DNA of 64,000 nucleotides, from contig NC_044558.1 of assembly GCF_007565055.1 (NCBI RefSeq), positions 78,703,444-78,767,443 of the forward strand, read 5' to 3'. Of the stretch, positions 1-11,259 are shown piece by piece; position 1 is the first letter of the stretch, and every line of letters starts with the position of its first letter. Source of the stretch: Rhinopithecus roxellana (Eukaryota > Chordata > Mammalia > Primates > Cercopithecidae). The translations under genes and the position numbers were made by a program. The notes beneath the pieces were generated by a model. The model was given only the letters and a program-made list of their open reading frames with translations, ran no database searches and was not told the DNA's origin.

Positions 1-103
1 CTCCCTAGCCATGTGGAACTGTGAGTCCATTAAACCTCTTTTTCTTTATAAATTATCCCATCTCAGGTATGTCTTTATCAGCAGTGTGAAAACAGACTAA
101 TAG
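1..103 (+). mobile_element. MaLR LTR (MST/THE1 type), 3' end only
   Basis: The window opens inside the last ~100 bp of an ERVL-MaLR LTR. It reads CCATGTGGAACTGTGAGTCC, an ATTAAACCTCTTT segment, then the terminal GGTATGTCTTTATCAGCAG and a GACTAATAG end. The same block closes the two complete copies at 38799-39156 and about 47280-47633, so the assignment is internally supported. The 5' part lies outside the window. Confidence 0.85.
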
Positions 104-376
104 AGGGGGAATCCCGTAACATAAACATGACGGACCAATGGTGCTTTATTTCTAAGCCACAGTTCAGTCTGAAGTCCACAAAGGCTTTACTCTCATGTCA
201 GCTCAGGTTACAGCGAGATGTGAGCTAGTGCCTTGAGAAGGGCTCTTAGCATGTACCCTGTTGACACTTCCACTGCCTCCTCCAACAAGCAGCTTCATCT
301 ATCACCTGGATGGTTACCCCAGCCTCCCTTGCAATCTCCATTCCATTCCCCACACGTTCACCAAGCATCCAGTTAG
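104..376. other. Unassigned non-coding sequence
   Basis: No recognisable repeat or gene. It separates the MaLR LTR end from the first Alu. Confidence 0.5.
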
Positions 377-700
377 TTTTTTTTTTTTTAATTATATTTT
401 AGAGACAGGGTCTTGCTCTATCACTCAAGCCATAGTTAGAGTGCAGTGGAATAATCACAGCTTAGAACAATCACAGCTTGATGCAACCTCCAAATTCCTG
501 GGCTCCAGTGATCCTCCTATCTTGGCCTCCCAAGTACTACAGGAGCACGCCATAGTGCCCAACTAATTTTTCAAATTTTTTTGTAGACACAGAATCTTGT
601 TTGTTGCCCAGGCTGGTCTTGAACCCCTGGCTTCAAGCAATCCTTCCTCCTCATGCTCCCAAAGTGCTGAGATTACAGGTGTGAGCATGGCACCCAGCCC
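377..700 (-). mobile_element. Alu SINE, old (AluJ-like), antisense
   Basis: It starts with a T-run (the poly-A tail on the other strand) and ends near the Alu 5' head, with the two-monomer layout. There are many substitutions at CpG and other sites, as in AluJ. A 16-bp direct duplication within it (AATCACAGCTT at 453 and again at 469) is not part of the Alu consensus. The 101-residue frame across it is an Alu translation, not a gene. Confidence 0.85.
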
Positions 701-992
701 CAAGTAGTTGTCTTAAACGTATATCAGAATGTGCTTCTCCCCTACTTAAAAGTAGTAAAATAGGCCAGACACAGAAAGAAATACACTGCATAATCTTACT
801 TACATGTGAAATACTTTTTAAAAGGTTACCTATATAAAAACAGAATAGAAAAGTGGTCACCAGTGGTGGGGAAGGGAGGATAAATGCAGGTTAAAGGGTA
901 GAAAGATGCAGTTATGGAGGATGAATAAATCTAGATATCTAATATATAGCAAAAGGACTGTGGTTAGTAATAGAGTACAATATTGTGTACTA
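701..992. other. Unassigned A/T-rich sequence
   Basis: Parts such as the stretch near 840-1000 resemble degraded L1-like A-rich sequence, but nothing can be assigned firmly. Confidence 0.4.
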
Positions 993-1006
993 AAAATTTG
1001 CTGAGA

Positions 1007-1312
1007 AGGCTAGGCATAGTGGCTCACGCCTGTAATCCCAGCACTTTGGGAGGCCAAGGCAGTCAGATCACCTGAGGTCAGGAGTTTGAGACTAGCCTGG
1101 CTGACATGGTGAAATCCTGTCTCTACTAAAATACAAAAATTAGGTGGGTGTGGTGGTGCGTGCCTCTAATCCCAGATACTTGGGAGGCTGAGGCAGGAGA
1201 ATTGCTTGAACCCAGGAGGCGGAGTTTGCAGTGAGCTACAATCACACCACTGCACTCTAGCCTGAACGACAGAGCCAGACTCCATCTCAAAAAAACAAAC
1301 AAACAAACAAAC
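1007..1312 (+). mobile_element. Alu SINE (AluS-like), full length
   Basis: Complete dimeric Alu with a (CAAA)n tail. It is flanked by near-identical direct repeats AAAATTTGCTGAGA (993-1006) and AAAATTGCTGAGAG (from 1313), the target-site duplication left by L1-driven insertion. Confidence 0.92.
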
Positions 1313-1326
1313 AAAATTGCTGAGAG

Positions 1327-2485
1327 TAGATTTTAGATACTCTTGCCATTAAAATAAAGGTAACAAGTGATGGGCATGCTAATTTTGTTGACTGCAGTAA
1401 CCATTTTACTATGTACATATGTATCAACAAAATCTGTTGTGTACCTTAAATTGATGCAATATTCAAAAATCTTCACTAATTTTGCCCTAGGAGAACATTG
1501 TTGCCTGCTTGAGGTCCTGCCCGTCTCTGCAATCTAATTTTCTATGACTTCATCCTGTGCTCATTCCATTTTTCTGTAGTTTCCGGCATGTGCCAAGCCC
1601 GTTGTCTGTCTCTAGGTTTTCACACACCTGTTCCCACTCTCATGGATACTTTCTGCCTCACAGAAGATTATCTTCTCAGCTTTAGCTTAAAAGTCAGGTT
1701 GACACAGAGAAGAAACTGTATGCTATAGATTACAACCATTAGTGAGCAGTGAAATCAACTTTAGTTGGCCCTAAACGAGACCATTTCTTAGCTCAGAATA
1801 GAGAGGTGAGGATCACCAGGCACGGTTGTTAGGAGCCAGGTATTTCCAGTTCTCTTCAGGCCATATGGCTGACGTGACCTCCTGACCACTTTAGGGTTGG
1901 CTGGAAGCACGTGATTAAAACTGGCTGAAGAATGGATGAAGAAATAACGTGATTAGTTTCCAGGCCAGAACATTTACATGCTAATATGACTTGGAAGAGC
2001 TTTCTCACATTCTATTGTAACAACTGGAAATACTCTGGCTAAAGAATCCGGAATGATCCTGAAGCTTCTAGAAGTAGGACAATGCTAAGCAGAGCCCCAG
2101 CCACCTGTGACAGACATCAGCACAAACAAGGAATAAACTTATTGTTTACCTGATTGAGACACTGGGAGTGTTTATTAATACAGCATCATTTAGCTTATCT
2201 TAGTAATATAAGAATAGCATAAAATAAGATGGGGGACAGTAGAATGGAAAAACAAAGCAGAAACCAATAAACTAGAGGAGTGCAGTCCTAGATCATTACT
2301 GTTAGCATGTTTCTTTATAACAATTTTATTCTAATATTAACTGTTAACTGATGGGTAATATAAAATACACTTCTTACTGTGGGTCAAATCTATTTGAGAA
2401 ATTGTATTGTAAAAGTCTTTCTGGAACACTGATCACGTTATTTAAATGCAAATCTACTTTGTACGTTATGCAACATTTCTATAGC
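1327..2485. other. Repeat-poor non-coding sequence
   Basis: No gene, splice-supported frame or identifiable repeat seen in about 1.2 kb. Confidence 0.5.
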
Positions 2486-2489
2486 AAAC

Positions 2490-2695
2490 TTATGATGTGT
2501 CAGAGAACTTTCAAACATTGTAATATCTCTTCATGTAACCCTAGAGAAAGTGTAAAGATTGGTATGTTTGCCTCCACTTACACATAGAATATTAGGGCCA
2601 GTTTATGTGAATTCCCCAATGCCACACAGCTGAGTTATTTAGTCCTGAATTTCCTGACTTCTAACTCCTGGACTATTTCCACTGCACCTGAGGAC
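2490..2695 (-). mobile_element. MIR SINE, antisense
   Basis: Ordered matches to the reverse MIR consensus: TTTCAAACATTGTAATATCT, a TGTTTGCCTCCA stretch in place of the usual CCCATTTTACAG, CCACACAGCTGAG, and a final TCCACTGCACC. Highly diverged, as expected for an ancient mammalian SINE. Confidence 0.6.
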
Positions 2696-2699
2696 AAGG

Positions 2700-3327
2700 T
2701 TTCTCTGAGAGTCCATTTCTCTTGGCTTTGGGCTAACAGGCTGGAGTTCTGTAGAACTGTACATTGTCTTTTCTGATTTATGAGCCCACAGGCTATTGCT
2801 TTCATTGATTTTTGCCTTTTTATTATTGTTTTACCTTATATAGATTTGTGTCATTCTGGCTCCAAGATGAAAATTGTATCCATCAGTACCATGAGTATGG
2901 CTAATACATAGAAATATTGTCCTATAAAAAATTAAAGTGTGATAATATGGCTTGGGTAAGCTGCCGTATTGAACTCCCAATTTGTATAAAGTAAGATGTG
3001 TCTTGGATATGCCCAATGGACTCTAGACTAGAGAAACCTCAAACCCCACCCCGCCCATCTCTTACTTGAGTGTAGGGCTCAGGGATTCCAAGGTTCATTA
3101 ACATGAATAAACTCACTCTGAGATAGGGGTGGATTTAAAAGATCACCAAATATAGGCCTTTGATTATATTTGCCCTTAATTAAATGTTCCTAATTTAGGA
3201 AAAATGAGAGTCTGGCCGCCTAGTGGGGTTATAATAGTCATGATTAGAGAGCGGAGGAGTTTGCAAGTGGTAGAGACCCAATTCAAGAAAGCTGAAGTGA
3301 AAAGAACACTTAGCATCTTGGATAATT
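2700..3327. other. Unassigned non-coding sequence
   Basis: No coding signal or recognisable repeat. Confidence 0.45.
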
Positions 3328-3343
3328 AAAAATGTCTAAAACA

Positions 3344-3708
3344 GGCCGGGCGTGGTGGCTCAAGCCTGTAATCCCAGCACTTTGGGAGGCCGAGACGGGC
3401 GGATCACAAGGTCAGGAGATTGAGACCATCCTGGCTAACACAGTGAAACCCCGTCTCCACTAAAAAATACAAAAAACTAGCCGGGCGAGGTGGCGGGTCG
3501 CCTATAGTCCCAGCTACTCGGGAGGCTGAGGCAGGAGAATGGCGTGAACCTGGGAGGCAGAGCTTGCAGTGAGCTGAGATCCGGCCACTGCACTCCAGCC
3601 TGGGCGACAGAGCGACACTCCATCTCAAAAATAAAATAAAATAAAATAAAATAAAATAAAATAAAATAAAATAAAATAAAATAAAATAAAATAAAATAAA
3701 ATAAAATA
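3344..3708 (+). mobile_element. Young AluY, Old World monkey type, with pentamer tail
   Basis: Little-diverged full-length Alu with ACTAGCCGGGCGAGGTGGCG and the GATCCGGCCACTG variant at 3578-3590, which I associate with cercopithecid AluY subfamilies. A perfect 16-bp target-site duplication AAAAATGTCTAAAACA flanks it (3328-3343 and 3709-3724), so this is a recent insertion. The tail has expanded into an ATAAA pentamer array. Confidence 0.95.
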
Positions 3709-3710
3709 AA
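3626..3710. repeat. (ATAAA)n microsatellite in Alu tail
   Basis: About 85 bp of near-pure AAAAT/ATAAA pentamers grown out of the poly-A tail of the preceding Alu. Likely length-polymorphic. Confidence 0.93.
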
Positions 3711-3724
3711 AAATGTCTAAAACA

Positions 3725-4700
3725 GTGCCAGCTTCAGGAACAGCTGGAGCCTGGAGCTCAAGTGTGGTCAGGGACGTGTCATGCTTCCTCTCTCAAACCT
3801 CCTCTCCTTGGCTTGGCCTCCTATCAATCTAGATTGCCATAAATTAGGATATAATTTTCTTAACAAGTGTCTCCTGCTTTAGCTCTAGCATGTTTATTCC
3901 TCAACCTCCTCTGCTCAGAGGCAGACAATGGCCAAAGTGGCAACTGGACCAGATGCCTTCATCCAGTTCTCAGCAGCAGGCAGGCAGGATGATCGGTTTC
4001 CTAACTTGCCTTCCTCTGCCTTCAGCACAAGGAAACAGCCAGTGATGGAGTAACTGAGCTTGCGGCAGCTCATGCTGGCAATGCACCTGCTAAGTATTAA
4101 ACTAGAAGCTGTTGTTTCCCCTACAGACATTTCTGTTTGGGTTTCTATAAATCTATGTGCTACATACAGAAATCATGTTTAATTGAACACAATGAGCTGA
4201 CTCAAAGCATATCAAAAAATTGTGATGCACCATTTCCCATCCTTACCTGCCTTCCTGCTGAAACTTCCCAGGGAGGTACTGGCCAGGGCAGATCTTGCTC
4301 ACCCTGCCCATATGCTGATAGATTTTTAGAATCCACAGGCTTTGTTTTCTCAGGATTGTTTTTTTCTCTCTCACTCATCTATTCTTTCATCATTGAATCA
4401 AAAATACAACCTGCAAAAGGGATTCTAACACATGTCTTCAACCAGCAGCCTCATTAGATGGGAGGTCATCGCCTGGCCAAGACTTTTCAACAATGATGCT
4501 CATTCCAGGATGAACATCGGGATAAAGCATCTACTCCAGAGGTCTGAAGAGCTGTTGATGGCACCTGGGCTCCTCAGCCCAGCAACACAGGCAGTGGAAA
4601 CATAGCAGAGTCCGGTGCCACAGAGGCAGGTCCGAAATATGTTTCTGCTACTTGTAACTTTGAGAAGTCACATATATTTGGATTCATGTTTTATTTTTGT
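3725..4700. other. Repeat-poor non-coding sequence
   Basis: No identifiable repeat. Open frames here (for example 71 residues at 3915-4130 and 106 residues at 4137-4457) show no recognisable domain and no supporting exon structure. Confidence 0.45.
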
Positions 4701-5450
4701 CTTAAGGGACGTATCCTCCTATTATAATGTCTCATATTATCTTCTTTTTATTTCTTGATATTTTAATTCTTGAAATGTAATGTATGTACATGCTGAAAAA
4801 AATAAAAGCACTAACAACTATCCAATAAAAAACAGGATCACATTAGTGATATCCTAGTTCTTAAGCTAGGTTGTAAGAAAATGGGCATTTGTTTTGCTCT
4901 CATTTCTTTATGCATGTACATCCTTGTATATGTTTGAATGTGGGTGTGTAGGTATATATGTATGCATCTGTGTATGTATGAAAGTCTCATTATTACTCTT
5001 GAAGCCAGTATTATACTATTTGTATAATAAATGTATATAATAGCTTACCTCCCCATTTGTTTACAGATAAGAGATAGATTCATGCATAAAATTGCACACA
5101 TAGTAATACATCCTATTTTTAACATCAATGCTTTTAAACTTTATAGTGTTCTACACTTGCTTTTTGTACTTAAACTTTCTTGGAAAATATCAGTACAAAA
5201 AATTTGTATATATAGAAATTTTAAATTGATTCTTTGGTCCTCTGTTTTAGAACCAGTTCCTCCATATTCTACCTGGGCGACTCCTACCGGTGAATATTTA
5301 CATTGTTTGCACTCTGTTCCTGCTACAAACAGACAGGTAACGTGCATCCTTGAACAAAGGCTTGGGTGCACCATTTCCTATAGTATCTGTGGAATTAATG
5401 TAAACAGAGACATGCTGAGTCAAAGGATGTGACATTTAAAACTTAATAGT
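4700..5450 (-). mobile_element. Degraded LINE-like sequence, antisense (uncertain)
   Basis: AT-rich stretch with landmarks I associate with old L1-derived repeats in antisense: a TTATAGTGTTCTACACTTGC segment, GTGAATATTTACATTGTTTG, and GCTGAGTCAAAGGATGTG near the end. Too decayed to name a family. The 133-residue frame at 5031-5432 falls inside it and is not credible as a gene. Confidence 0.35.
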
Positions 5451-5639
5451 TGTCGTTGAGCTGGTGGAAGAAGCTTTTCTTTCAAGTCTCAGGTGGCTCA
5501 TCTGTAGAAAGTAGGCCATACCAGGTAACTCACAGGACAAGGTAGTTATGCGTCTCTCTCCAACTGGAAATCCCCATTGAGGACATCTGTTATCTTCTCC
5601 CTTTCTCTCCACTTGAGCCAATAATCCTCTCTCTGTCCC

Positions 5640-6060
5640 TAAAGCAAGTGAAGGTTATTTATGCCCTGGGACCTTTGCCATTGCTTGCAGATGTCTTGGA
5701 GAAGCCCCCACCTCAAACCCCACCCAGGTGCACTCATAGCCAATCACTTTTCCCAGGTCTTACTTCTGGAGTGGCCTTCCTTGAAGCTCAACTTACAATT
5801 GTGCCCCTACTCTATCCTCAACCATTCTGTATCACACGACTCTTTGATTTTCTTCATAGCACACATTATTAACTATAATCACTCTGTTGCTTGTGCATCC
5901 ACTTGTTGATTTTCTCTCTTTCTCCAGGGCGTTAGTTCCATGAGTGCCAAGACCCCGTCTTCCTTGCTCACCATGCCTAACGTAATGCCCGGTGCATGGT
6001 GCAGATGGAATCATTACCAGCTGAACACATAATTACTGAATGCATGAAAGAATGAATGAC
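5640..6060 (+). mobile_element. L2 LINE 3' end
   Basis: Order of motifs follows the L2 3' region: GGGACCTTTGCCATTGCTTG, a GGAGTGGCCTTCCTTGA segment, a TTGCTTGTGCATCCACTTG segment, and the terminal AATGCATGAAAGAATGAATG tail that is typical of L2. Confidence 0.65.
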
Positions 6061-6780
6061 ATGATAAGAAACTCGCCAAAACCTGTTTTCCCTTCCAAGA
6101 CAGTTCAAAACTGAGAGAAACAGAGGCACTTAGAAAAACGAATAGCTTTCATAACTTCTCAATACCCAGCCACCATTAGTTATTGCTAATTATGAGGCAT
6201 GTCTGTCTCTTCTATGCAACCTGAAAGAGAAATACCAGGAAGCATTGTCCTGAATGATGGAATAAAACCTTCCAAAAATCCACTTAATCAAAAAAGTAGT
6301 GAGAACACTGCCCAAAATGTCCCAAGTCACCTTTTTCAGAACTCTAGAAATTGATCAAAGTCTTGCAACAATCTGAGAAGAGTTTATTCAAGATAAATTG
6401 TTCAATGTGGTAAAACCAGTGGGTTGTGGGGCATTTTAATATTCTCTATCCCCATCATTCTCTCCCCAGTTCTGCCATATCCTTGGAAATAAGCAGTCTC
6501 ACAAATATGGTAGTTTTAAACACCACACCAGAGCAGCCACTGGAGGGGTAGATTGTGTTTAGAGCTCCCCAAGGTCTTAAATCTCAGATAACTGTCGTCA
6601 CTGGAACTGTCAGCTCTCTGAAAAAGCTCCATGATAGATTTTATGTTTATTTGAACTGACTGAGAACTTGCTCAGAGAGAAAAGTCCTCTCCTCAGCAGG
6701 GGTGTGGGTAGAGGGAGGTCTGGTTTTCATAGTTCTCATATTATATTTTTTAAATGTACAATTTTCAACAAAAAAAACAT
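6061..6780. other. Unassigned non-coding sequence
   Basis: No repeat or gene recognised across about 700 bp. Confidence 0.45.
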
Positions 6781-6784
6781 ATTG

Positions 6785-7490
6785 AAAAAGAGGTAAAGGA
6801 TGACCCATGCACAGATGTAAAACAAAACAGTCAATAGAAACTCTCCTTGATGAAACCTAGATGCTGAAATAAGTAGACCAAGATTTTAAATTAAGAACTA
6901 GAAAAGGGTGACCAGGCTTACCACTTCTATTCAACATTTTACTGGCAGTTCTACCAGCACAATTAGGAAAACACAATAATAATTAAAAAGGTATTCAGAT
7001 TTGAAAGGAAAAACATAATAAAACAATGTCTATTTGTAGATGACATGATGTTGTATATAGAAATCTTGACAGATTCACAGATGAATTACTCAAATTGATG
7101 AATGAGTTCTGTAAAATTTTCAGGATACAAGATTAATATACAAAATTCAAATGCATTTCTACAGGTTAGCAATGCATATTCCAAAATGAAGTAAAGAAAA
7201 CAATTCTATTCATTATAGCATCAAAAATAGAAGTAAATTTAATAAAAGATGAATATAATTATTGCACTGAAAACTAGAAAACATTGAAAGTAGTGAAAGA
7301 TGGTATAAATAAGTGGAAAAGCGCATGTGAGTGGATAAGAAGACCTTAATATTGTTGAGATAGTAACCTTCAAATTGATCCTCAAATTGACCTACAGATC
7401 AATGTGATCTTTATTAAAATTCCAGTGGGTTTGGTTGGAGAGACCGTTGTTACAAAATTCATACAGAAATGCAAGAGACCCATGGCATAC
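6785..7490 (+). mobile_element. Old L1 (L1M-type) fragment with RT remnant
   Basis: The first ~110 bp resemble the region near ORF1 of old L1s (GTCAATAGAAACTCTCCTTG). From about 6930 it matches ORF2 reverse transcriptase: CTTACCACTTCTATTCAACA, then CTATTTGTAGATGACATGAT, which encodes the LFVDDM catalytic box. Many stops and indels. The jump from the first part to RT implies a large internal deletion. Confidence 0.75.
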
Positions 7491-7873
7491 AAAAGAATCA
7501 TTAAGTGACACTTAAATCCATCAGAATCACCTTTATCCAAAAAGGATTAAAAGGAGACAAGATCATTTTCCAGAAAGTGATGGGCATAGAGTTTCCATCG
7601 AAAGCATCTTTTTACTGTGAGAGAATTCTCATCACTAAAGCAGAGTTTAGCTCCAAAGGCAGACAGCAGCAACTTTCCTGTTATCTCCCATCTTGCCTGC
7701 TCCTGATTCTCTGTGTTGAGCATGTAAACACCATCTCCCTGAAAACTGAAGGTGGAATCATAACCCTATCTTTTATTAAAGTTTTCTTTTACAAAAAAAA
7801 ATTCCATGCTTTTGTTTTCTGTAGAGTGGGGTAGACTTGGCAGTACAAACCAGGGAGAAATATGTACCAGCTA

Positions 7874-8139
7874 GTACTAGTTTGCTAGGGCTGCCCTAAC
7901 AATATACTCTAGATGGGGTGCCTAGAGCAGTAGAAATTTTTCTTCTCACAGCTCTCGAGGGTGCAAGTTCAGAATCAAGGTGTCAGCAGCTTTGGTTTCT
8001 CCTGGGGTCTCTCTCCTCGGAGAGCAGATTGTGGCCTTCTTGCTGTGTTCTCAGTGGCCTTTCCTCTGTGCACTCACCCTTGGTGGCTCTCTGTGTATCC
8101 TGATCTGTTCTCGAAAGGACAACAGCAAGACTGGATTAT
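7874..8139 (-). mobile_element. MLT1-type MaLR LTR, antisense, first part
   Basis: It begins TAGTTTGCTAGGGCTGCCCT, the reverse of the MLT1 3' end, followed by AGTAGAAATTTTTCTTCTCA and TTCTTGCTGTGTTCTCAGTG. An Alu interrupts it at 8140. Confidence 0.75.
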
Positions 8140-8448
8140 GGATGGACGTGGTGGCTCATGCCCGTAACCCCAACACTTTGGAACATTGGTGCAGGAGGAT
8201 TGCTTGAGCCCAGGAGATGGAGACCAGCCTGTGCCACAAAGCAAGTCCTATCTCTACTAAAAAATAAAAATAAAAATAAATAGCGGGTGTGTTGGTGCAT
8301 AACTGTAGTCTCACTTACTCAGGAGACTGAGATCACTTGATCCTGGGAGTTCAAGGCTGCAGTGCGCTGTAATTTGTGCCACTGCACTCCACTCCAGCAG
8401 CCTGTTTTGAGACAGAGCAAGATCCTATCTAAAAAAAAAAAGAAGAAA
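8140..8448 (+). mobile_element. Alu SINE (AluJ-like) inside an MLT1 LTR
   Basis: Diverged two-monomer Alu ending in an A-run. Short flanking repeats GACTGGATTA (8129) and GATGGATTAC (8449) look like a decayed target-site duplication, so the Alu landed in the LTR. Confidence 0.85.
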
Positions 8449-8458
8449 AGATGGATTA

Positions 8459-8575
8459 CAGCCTGCTTTAATGGCCCCATTATATTTACCTCTGCAAAGA
8501 TCCTATGTCTAAACACAGTCACATTCTAAGATACTGGGTATTAGGAATTCAATATATGAATTTTAAGCAAACAAC
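8459..8575 (-). mobile_element. MLT1-type MaLR LTR, antisense, second part
   Basis: Resumes after the Alu with the 5' part of the LTR in reverse: CTGCAAAGATCCTATGTCTA, ACACAGTCACATTCTAAGAT and TATGAATTTTAAGCAAACAA. Confidence 0.72.
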
Positions 8576-8599
8576 AACAGCAAATAGGAACCCCGATCC

Positions 8600-8759
8600 T
8601 ATGATCACAAAGAACTGAATTCCACTAACAACCAGGAAGAACAAGGAAATGGATTCTTCCTTGGAGTCTCCGGAAGGATGCGCAACCCTGCCCGTGCCTG
8701 GATTGGAGCATGACGAGGCCCATTTTCAGAATCTGACCTACAGAATAGTAGGCTGATAC
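8600..8759 (+). mobile_element. MLT1-like MaLR LTR, sense, first part
   Basis: AACTGAATTCCACTAACAAC, then a TTCTTCCTTGGAGTCTCC block and AATCTGACCTACAGAATAG, the order seen near the 3' half of MLT1-type LTRs. Opposite orientation to the LTR that ends at 8575. Split by an Alu. Confidence 0.6.
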
Positions 8760-9085
8760 TTTTTTTGTGTGTTTGTTTGTTTCTGTTTTTGTTTTGAGAT
8801 CGAGTCTTGCTCTGTTGCCCAGGCTGAAGTGCAGTGATGCAGTTGTGGCTCACTGCAACCTCTGCTTCCCAGATTCAAGTGTTTCTCCTGCCGCAGCCTC
8901 CCAAGTTGCTGAGATTACAGGCATCTGCCACCACACCCAGCTAATTTTTATATTTTTTTTTTTTTGTAGAGACAGGGTTTCACCATGTTGACCAGGCTGG
9001 TCTGGAACTGCTGACCTCAGGTGATCTGCCCATCTCGGCCTCCCAAAGTGCTGGGATTACAGGCATGAGCCACCATGGCTGGCCA
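8760..9085 (-). mobile_element. Alu SINE (AluS-like), antisense
   Basis: Complete antisense Alu from an interrupted T-rich tail to GAGCCACCATGGCTGGCCA. It separates the two parts of a sense MLT1-like LTR. Confidence 0.9.
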
Positions 9086-9150
9086 CATTGTGTTTCTTTA
9101 AACCACTAAGTTTGTGGTCATTGCTGCAGTGGCAATAGAAAACTAGTGCA
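9086..9150 (+). mobile_element. MLT1-like MaLR LTR, sense, 3' end
   Basis: TTTAAACCACTAAGTTTGTG followed by GCAATAGAAAACTAGTGCA is the standard end of these LTRs and completes the segment at 8600-8759. Confidence 0.7.
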
Positions 9151-10980
9151 GAAGAGAAGGCCACTATCTCAGCCAACCTCAGGCTCCAGTTGAACACGTT
9201 CATCAGTAGCTGAGCAGAGCAGCCCAGCAAAGCTCCATAAGCACCACCAGGAAACCGCACAGCATCAACATGGTCCCTCACACCAGGCTTCATGATGGGT
9301 GATGTGGAGGTAAAGTAGAAAGAATTTTAAAAAGACACAGTCCCAGCATTGTGCTTGCTGGAAGTAACATTAAACAATGGGGGAAACTCATAATAAGAAT
9401 AAAAGGAAACCCACCGTAAGAAACAGCACCACACTAGCAACGGCAACAGCAGGTTTCTGGTTTGTTGTGAAGCACTGGGGGACCCGGTGTTGCTGGCTTC
9501 CATTCACACAGGGACACAAGTGGCTGTGTCCTCCAAGTTCTCCAATTCACCAGTCTTGTCACTTCCCATTTTTTCTCTCACCACACTCACCTCATTCATT
9601 GTAATTTTGAGCCTGGTTGTTTGAAGGAACTTTATTTTATGAACCTTGACCTATGATGTCCTCAGCACCTTGGCGCATACACTGGGAGCCTCATCAGCAT
9701 GTGACTATGGGCCTGCCCTCAGGAAGTTTACAGTCCAGAGGGCAGAATGAAAACACAAGTGAACAACAGGGACCAGGCAGCCCTCATGGTTCCCTATTTG
9801 TTCTTCTGTACCTCCAGGCTTTGAAGAATCAGATTGATGTCATTGTTTTTAGGAAATGACCCATTTTAGCTTTACCGTTCCATCATACTCTGTAGCAGTC
9901 TGCCATTGCCTTGTAACAAAGATGTATGCAGAGACAGCAATGTTCAGAGAATGCTATTCCCTCACTCCTTGGTGGGTCTGCAGGGCAGCAGTGTCTCTGA
10001 CAGACAGCTGGCAGACAGAAAGCAGGGCCATCTCTTCTTACCAGAACTGAATCACAGCCCTGCAGAAGCTGGCCTGGTTTCTACATGGCTGCCTCTCAAC
10101 TGGGAATTCTGAACCACCCACAAGGTATACGCATCGGAAAAGTCTGCTGTGGTTGTAAAATCACAGAACGGCTGCATGCATCTCCCAGGGATTAGGTGGT
10201 GTTCTGTTCCATTAGGTTTCCAGCTGCTGGGCAGCTCGTTGTGCTAAGGCACTGCCTCCCTCCCCAAGTTTCCCTCCCCGGAAGGAGAACGTGATTTCAT
10301 AATCGCTGTCTATAAATGAGCTGCCTCAATGGCCAAAGGTAAATATTTTTCAAAGGAAGACATGTTTCTGGGGAAATAAAAAGTTTGGCAAATTAGCCCT
10401 AAAGTTCACAGCAATGCTTGCTATTTTTATTTTTTTCCAAATATCTCTTATCCCTTTTCTGCATTCTGGAAAGAACTCAGTGCTTCTACACCTGATTCTA
10501 AATAAATGAAGGCACCATCACTCTCCTTAAGGGCACCCGTGTTTCAAGCTCAGCCTTTAATTACGAGATAATCCTTCGTTTCTCATTAAAGAAATTTCTG
10601 CCAGAAAGTGGAAGTCTGTTATTGTACACAAAACACTTCCCAGGGCCATAATGAGCTCGGTGATGCCAACAACTGGCTATTAAACCTTCCTCTAGGCCCA
10701 GCTTCAATCCCAGTGCTTGTCACACAGGGCCATCAATCAATGCTTATTGGACAGATGATGGATGGAAATCTCTTATAATTATATAGTACCTTACTTTTTA
10801 CGAATATGTTGAGATTTCCAATCCAATACAGTAGATTGAAGCCATGATTGGATCTCCTTTTTTCCCCCTAGGATCATAGTAAATGATATGAAGGAATAGA
10901 AAGATGAAAGCCCCATTTACTATGTATTTGAATGGACTTGGTGAAGAATCTTAGCAGACAAAATATACTTTTAAAATAAA
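9151..10980. other. Repeat-poor block, candidate conserved non-coding DNA
   Basis: About 1.8 kb with almost no recognisable repeat; 9640-9850 may be an ancient SINE/LINE remnant. The part from 10250 to 10700 contains a hepatocyte-nuclear-receptor-like TGGCCAAAGGTAA and homeodomain-like TTAATTA cores. No coding frame with a recognisable domain. Confidence 0.45.
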
Positions 10981-10983
10981 TTG

Positions 10984-11259
10984 GGGCTGGACGCGATGGC
11001 TCGTGTTTGTAATCCCAGCACTTTGGGAGGCCGACAGGGGCAGATCACTTGAGGTTAGAGTTTGAGACTAGCCTGGCCAACATAGTGAAACCCCATGTTG
11101 GCAGGTGTCTGTAATCCCAGCTATGCCAGAGGCTGAGGCAGGAGTATCTCTTGAACCTGGGAGGCGGAGGTTGCAGTGAGCAGAGGTCATGCCACTGAAC
11201 TCCAGCATGGGTGATGGAGCGAGACTCTGTCTCAAAAATAAAATAAAATAAAATAAAAA
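10984..11259 (+). mobile_element. Alu SINE with internal deletion
   Basis: Alu head and tail are present, but about 35 bp around the middle A-rich linker are missing: the text jumps from GTGAAACCCCATG to TTGGCAGGTGTCTGTAATCC. The tail is AAAAT pentamers. Confidence 0.88.

Noticed and set aside
4898..4985. TG/TATG-rich stretch as a microsatellite
   Set aside because: Too irregular; no fixed period over more than a few units.
5031..5432. 133-residue open frame as a gene
   Set aside because: Falls in AT-rich degraded LINE-like sequence, has no recognisable domain and no start or splice context.
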